Shown here: in pieces, positions 60,473-64,000 of the stretch
Position numbering within the stretch: the first letter of the stretch is position 1
How the letters are laid out: every line of letters starts with the position of its first letter
Assembly (NCBI GenBank): GCA_035236585.1
Contig: CP141133.1
Location: 46,951,729 to 47,015,728 of the forward strand
From: Warburgia ugandensis
Taxonomy: Eukaryota; Streptophyta; Magnoliopsida; Canellales; Canellaceae
Direction: 5' to 3'
Length of the DNA stretch: 64,000 nucleotides
The notes under the pieces: model-generated
The model's database searches: none
Told to the model about the DNA's origin: nothing
Seen by the model: only the letters and a program-made list of their open reading frames with translations
Position numbers and translations under genes: made by a program

Positions 60473-63400
60473 CTATAACGGGGATACTAAATGGTTTTTA
60501 TCCTCGTAATTAATATATTTATATGATAAAAGATTATATCTGTAATCTTTTTCAAATTTTTCTTTTTGACTTGACAATGAATTCACTACACAATCATTTT
60601 CTTTCTCATAATGAATAAACTGGCCTTTTTCATATGAATGCAATTTTTTTGAGTTCTTATTTTGAATTGTATGAAGTTGAGTGACTTTATTTCGCCATTT
60701 TTGTGATACTAATCTAGACCATCTATTTTGAGATAAATTGTATTGATAATGACCCCATAACCAGTTTTTCCATTCATTAATTCTAGAATTCAGAAGTTTC
60801 TTATGTCTTGATTTGGAATCAAATATTCCTCGTGTACTTAAATAGTCCTTTATTCTATTCTTAATAAAAGGATATGCTACAGGATATTGAAGTAGAGATT
60901 GTAAGTCGTACTTTTTAATAAGTTGGGTTTGTGATAACTTGTAAAATACATATGCTTGGGACAAGGAAGATAAGTCACAATAAATCTGTGAAATATTTTT
61001 TTTCATATTAGAAATTGAAAATGACTTTTTTATAGTCAAAATAAAGTGAATTGTATTTTGATTTGTTTCATCAATTTCTTCTTGATTTGTTTCATTATCG
61101 TAAATGTCTTTATCGATAATCTTTTTTGTTGATTCAAGGCAAAGCTGTGCATTGACCCTGGGAATGTTAATGGCACATAAAAAAATATTTATGTATATTC
61201 TTTCAATAAAAGATTTTAAAAAATAGAGCCATTTACGTATTAATCGAGCACTTCTTTTTTTTTATATCTGCCAAATATGTTTCTGCGATTCCGATCTTTT
61301 ATCATCAAAACTTGTTTCCTTAGGACTAATTTTTAGATCTGTAGTTAGCAATCTTTTTTTCTTGCCTTTTGTAATTCTCTCTATTTGATTTCTGATTGTG
61401 GTTGTACTATTAGTTAGATCTTTCATTTCTTTTCTGTCAATGAATAATTTGTCCAATCCATAGATCTAATTTGAATAGTCGATTCATGGGGAATTTTCTT
61501 ATTGATTATGGAATCTGCTCCATTTTCACTCGGTTCATATACTTTGCTCAATCCAAATAAGAAAATTGGGTTCACTTTTGCAAACTCTTTCATTATTCTT
61601 TTTAAGAATAGAAGTATTTTGAAAATCCATCTTGTTTTTTCTTTTGAGACCTTTATAAACCATTTTGTTCTTTCTTTGAAAATTCTAAAAACTCGAAAAG
61701 ATTCTTTTTTCACTTTTCTAATTTTTTTTTCAAGTTCTTTAAAAATGGGTTCAAAAAAGGAGGGTCCTTTTCGAGGAGAACCAAAAGGCAGTTCAGTCTC
61801 CATTCCCCATACTGTTAAAAAACAAAATTTTTCTTTTTGTTATTTTTCCTTCTTTTTCATTGGATCTTCAGAATGAGATCGTAGTTTAGATTTCCGCCAA
61901 GGTTTCAGACAGAAAGGAAATAAGATCTTTATCTAAATACCGTTTATTAACCAGTCTTTCAGAAATTCTGTTTCTGATAATTGAACACCATTGTAGGTAC
62001 ATGTAACATGCATCTCTTTATTCCACTCCTTGAAATCTTCGTACCACTCAGGGAGTTGAAATAATAACATATGGCCAAGATTTTTAGCTATTATCAATGA
62101 AGGTAATATGATGTATTTTCTAAGAATCGATTGGGTTACTAACATAGAACCTCTTATCGCTTGAGCAAATATAATAGTATCCCAGGTTTCTGCTATTGTT
62201 ATGCGCTCATTGTCTTCTTTTTTCTCCTCATTTTTTTTCTCTTTTTCTTTTTCTTCTTCCTCTTCAGAATTTGAAACTTTGAAATCCGGGTTCTTATCCA
62301 CCCACCTGCTAAAAAACGGGTTCATCATTCCGAAGATATCAAAAGATAAAAAAAATGTTTTGTCTATTCTGTCCAGGAAAAGTGGGGAATGCACATTTGC
62401 TTGAAACATTTCCCAAGTAAGTGTTTTACGACTTTGAGCACGCATGGATGCTTTGATTAGATCCCGACGAAAATTCGATTGTTACGAGTAACGTAACAAA
62501 GCGACCTCTTCTGTATCATTACTATTAGTATTAGTATCAATACTAGTATTAGTATTGAGATTCTGATCATTATCAGTATAAATTACCACACGTTTGTATT
62601 TTCTTGAACAAATCCTAGGATCCTCTGTCGGTTCTTCCGCATTTTACTCTTCTTGTTCTTCCAATTCGTCAATCAATTTATATGACCATCGAGGAACCTT
62701 TTTTATAATTTCCTCGATTTCAAATGCATCCATTTTATCTTTAAATTCTCGATAATTAGAAAGGTTACGAAGGATATCATGAATCCTATTTACTCAAACC
62801 ATTCCTATGGAACCCTTTGTCAAAGTGATGGAATCATTCATGATTCCAGGTGAATAGCTTTTTTTAATTGTTCCACGATATGGTCCCTTGAGAAAAGGAT
62901 CAGAAAATTTTGGCAAGCATTCTTGTTCATTCTCATTATTGCATAGTCTAATCCTTTTTTCAAGCACGTCCAGAAGAAGAGATCCTTTGTCGAGAGCTTC
63001 CATTCGATTTATGAATTCATTGCTCAAGTTGTATCTTTTTTCTTCATTGGTAGAAACCCAATTATTTATACAGATCTTTGGGGGATAGTTTTTCTGTTGT
63101 ATACAAAGAAATTTTTCTTTGTATCCTTTCCAAAAAAGTGGACAAACTAGGTGGATATGTAAAAGATATTATTATTTTTTTCCATCACTTAGACATGTGT
63201 TAAAAAAATATTGTGACATTTCATTTCGTACAGTATTTATAAATCAATCATTTTTTATATAGCGCAATGGACGATTCCATCGTTTGTAGTCAAAAAGAAG
63301 AGTCATTAAAGGTTTTTCAAACCAAAAGTAAAATTCATTTGCTGTTATTTTCTTTCCATTCATTCGGATCTCTTCCGTTTCATCTAGGTTGTCCGAATCC

Positions 63401-63513
63401 TCCTTTTCTTCCGAATAAAGGGAAGGGTCTTCTTTGGTGGATCCCTCTTGTTCCTGTTTAGTCCCCTTCATTTCGGAAGTTGTTTCTATTTCTACATCTG
63501 TTTCATCCTCACT
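60473..63513 (-). pseudogene. ycf1: Plastid ycf1 (TIC214) pseudogene, C-terminal two-thirds
   Basis: ycf1 encodes a large subunit of the chloroplast import translocon. Segments in minus-strand order: [14 protein letters not shown] and [15 protein letters not shown] at about 63250-63513; [19 protein letters not shown] at 62794-63027; [18 protein letters not shown] at 61933-62445; FELPFGSP-like [16 protein letters not shown] at 61423-61803; then [19 protein letters not shown] at 60473-61039, with open frame upstream to about 61250. The N-terminal membrane part is missing and the total is shorter than the intact gene. A frame break lies in a run of A/T at 61256-61265 and others between segments. 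Confidence 0.9.
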
Positions 63514-63519
63514 TCATTA

Positions 63520-64000
63520 ATACAAGAATACGATATCTCATTTATCATTCTATCATGTTTACCCATTCATGGACCATCTCAACATAGAGTACATACATCA
63601 TTTATATAGTATAGGGTAAACCCAATAAAATAGTGAAAATACTCAAAAATTGTTCCTTCCCCTGGTTATACTCCCACTTAGGAGATCAATATTCATCCAA
63701 ATCTCATATGGGGATTTTCTCTCCAGGAACTCATGTATTTCATCATACTTGGCATCTCATCATGCCATGGCATTTCACTATGCCTGTCATGTGTGCATCA
63801 TAATGCAAAATCATCAAGGACTACTATGCAGCAGTCTAAATCCATATAGCACTCAGATAACTGTACAATAATCCACTGATACTAATTGTGAAAATAACAA
63901 AATCCATGTTCACATGGGCGAGGACCATGGCTGTCACAATGGTAGCCTTCCCATGATTGTCCCACCCAACTTTTAGCCTCTTTTGGGCATGGTATCCATC
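63520..64000 (-). mobile_element. LTR of the 23577-28458 family, second part
   Basis: This follows 24100-24575 of the first copy, for example CATCATAATGCAAAAT, CCAGATAACTG-like text and CCCACCCAACTTTTAGCCTC. It continues past the right edge. Together with 57235-57690 it forms the LTR that the organelle-derived block split. Confidence 0.8.

Larger units (their letters stand above)
57691..63519. mobile_element. Organelle-derived insertion (probable mitochondrial) inside an LTR
   Basis: The block interrupts the LTR at 57690 and 63520. 57691-58990 is less AT-rich than anything around it and has no recognised nuclear element. 59030-60290 is a gypsy RT/RNase H relic, and 60473-63513 is a plastid ycf1 relic. 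Plant mitochondrial genomes commonly carry both gypsy fragments and plastid pieces in DNA of this composition, so one transfer from the mitochondrion explains all three. A direct plastid insertion joined to unrelated nuclear DNA is the alternative. No duplication at the ends was recognised. Confidence 0.55.

Noticed and set aside
61502-61876. Plus-strand phenylalanine-rich frame (also 62201-62404 and 62888-63088)
   Set aside because: They are antisense shadows of the ycf1 relic.

Overview
The window looks like nuclear DNA of a flowering plant. It is AT-rich and intergenic, and almost everything recognisable is transposable-element debris plus one block of organelle-derived DNA. Evidence for a plant: CACTA (En/Spm) transposase relics, three Au-type SINEs, Ty3/gypsy and Ty1/copia relics with initiator-Met-tRNA primer sites, an RTE-type LINE, and a decayed plastid ycf1 gene. 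I see no intact host gene, no rRNA, no tRNA gene and no CRISPR array. The species cannot be named from the sequence. All assignments are by eye and from family knowledge; no search was run.

Layout. 1-346 is a near-perfect inverted repeat. 411-5693 is the transposase-proximal part of a CACTA element read on the minus strand: TNP2-type coding relics, then an array of subterminal repeats, then the terminal inverted repeat at 5681-5693. 5800-6480 is a degenerate tandem repeat. 7189-7406, 20954-21168 and 29476-29696 are SINEs with target-site duplications. 9777-12554 is a solo LTR with a perfect 5-bp duplication. 12555-18300 holds further decayed LTR-like sequence and a 12-unit minisatellite. 18460-20560 is a decayed gypsy gag-pol on the minus strand.

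22165-34016 is one Ty1/copia element on the plus strand whose gag is split by an insertion of about 8.7 kb (22743 to about 31440). That insertion is itself LTR-like and contains a second LTR-like block (23577-28458), a SINE and a 315-bp tandem duplication. The copia element is cut at 34017 by a second CACTA element. That element is interrupted by a complete long-LTR gypsy element (35570-44584) and then by a third CACTA copy (44735 onward), which carries a solo LTR (47229-49762). 50500-55180 is mostly unassigned and includes strongly purine-skewed DNA.

55180-57234 is an RTE-type LINE on the minus strand, cut at 57235 by another LTR of the 23577-28458 family. That LTR is split by a foreign block of about 5.8 kb (57691 to about 63520). 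The block contains a decayed gypsy reverse transcriptase/RNase H region on the plus strand and a decayed plastid ycf1 on the minus strand, in DNA visibly less AT-rich than its flanks. The simplest reading is a mitochondrial-to-nuclear transfer that brought along a plastid-derived piece.

The parts do not form a pathway. They record successive insertions, and their order can be partly read from what interrupts what. I found no convincing undescribed functional system. The observations most worth checking are the hairpin at the left edge, a palindrome-like motif shared by otherwise divergent LTRs, the organelle-derived composite, and the nested insertion stack.
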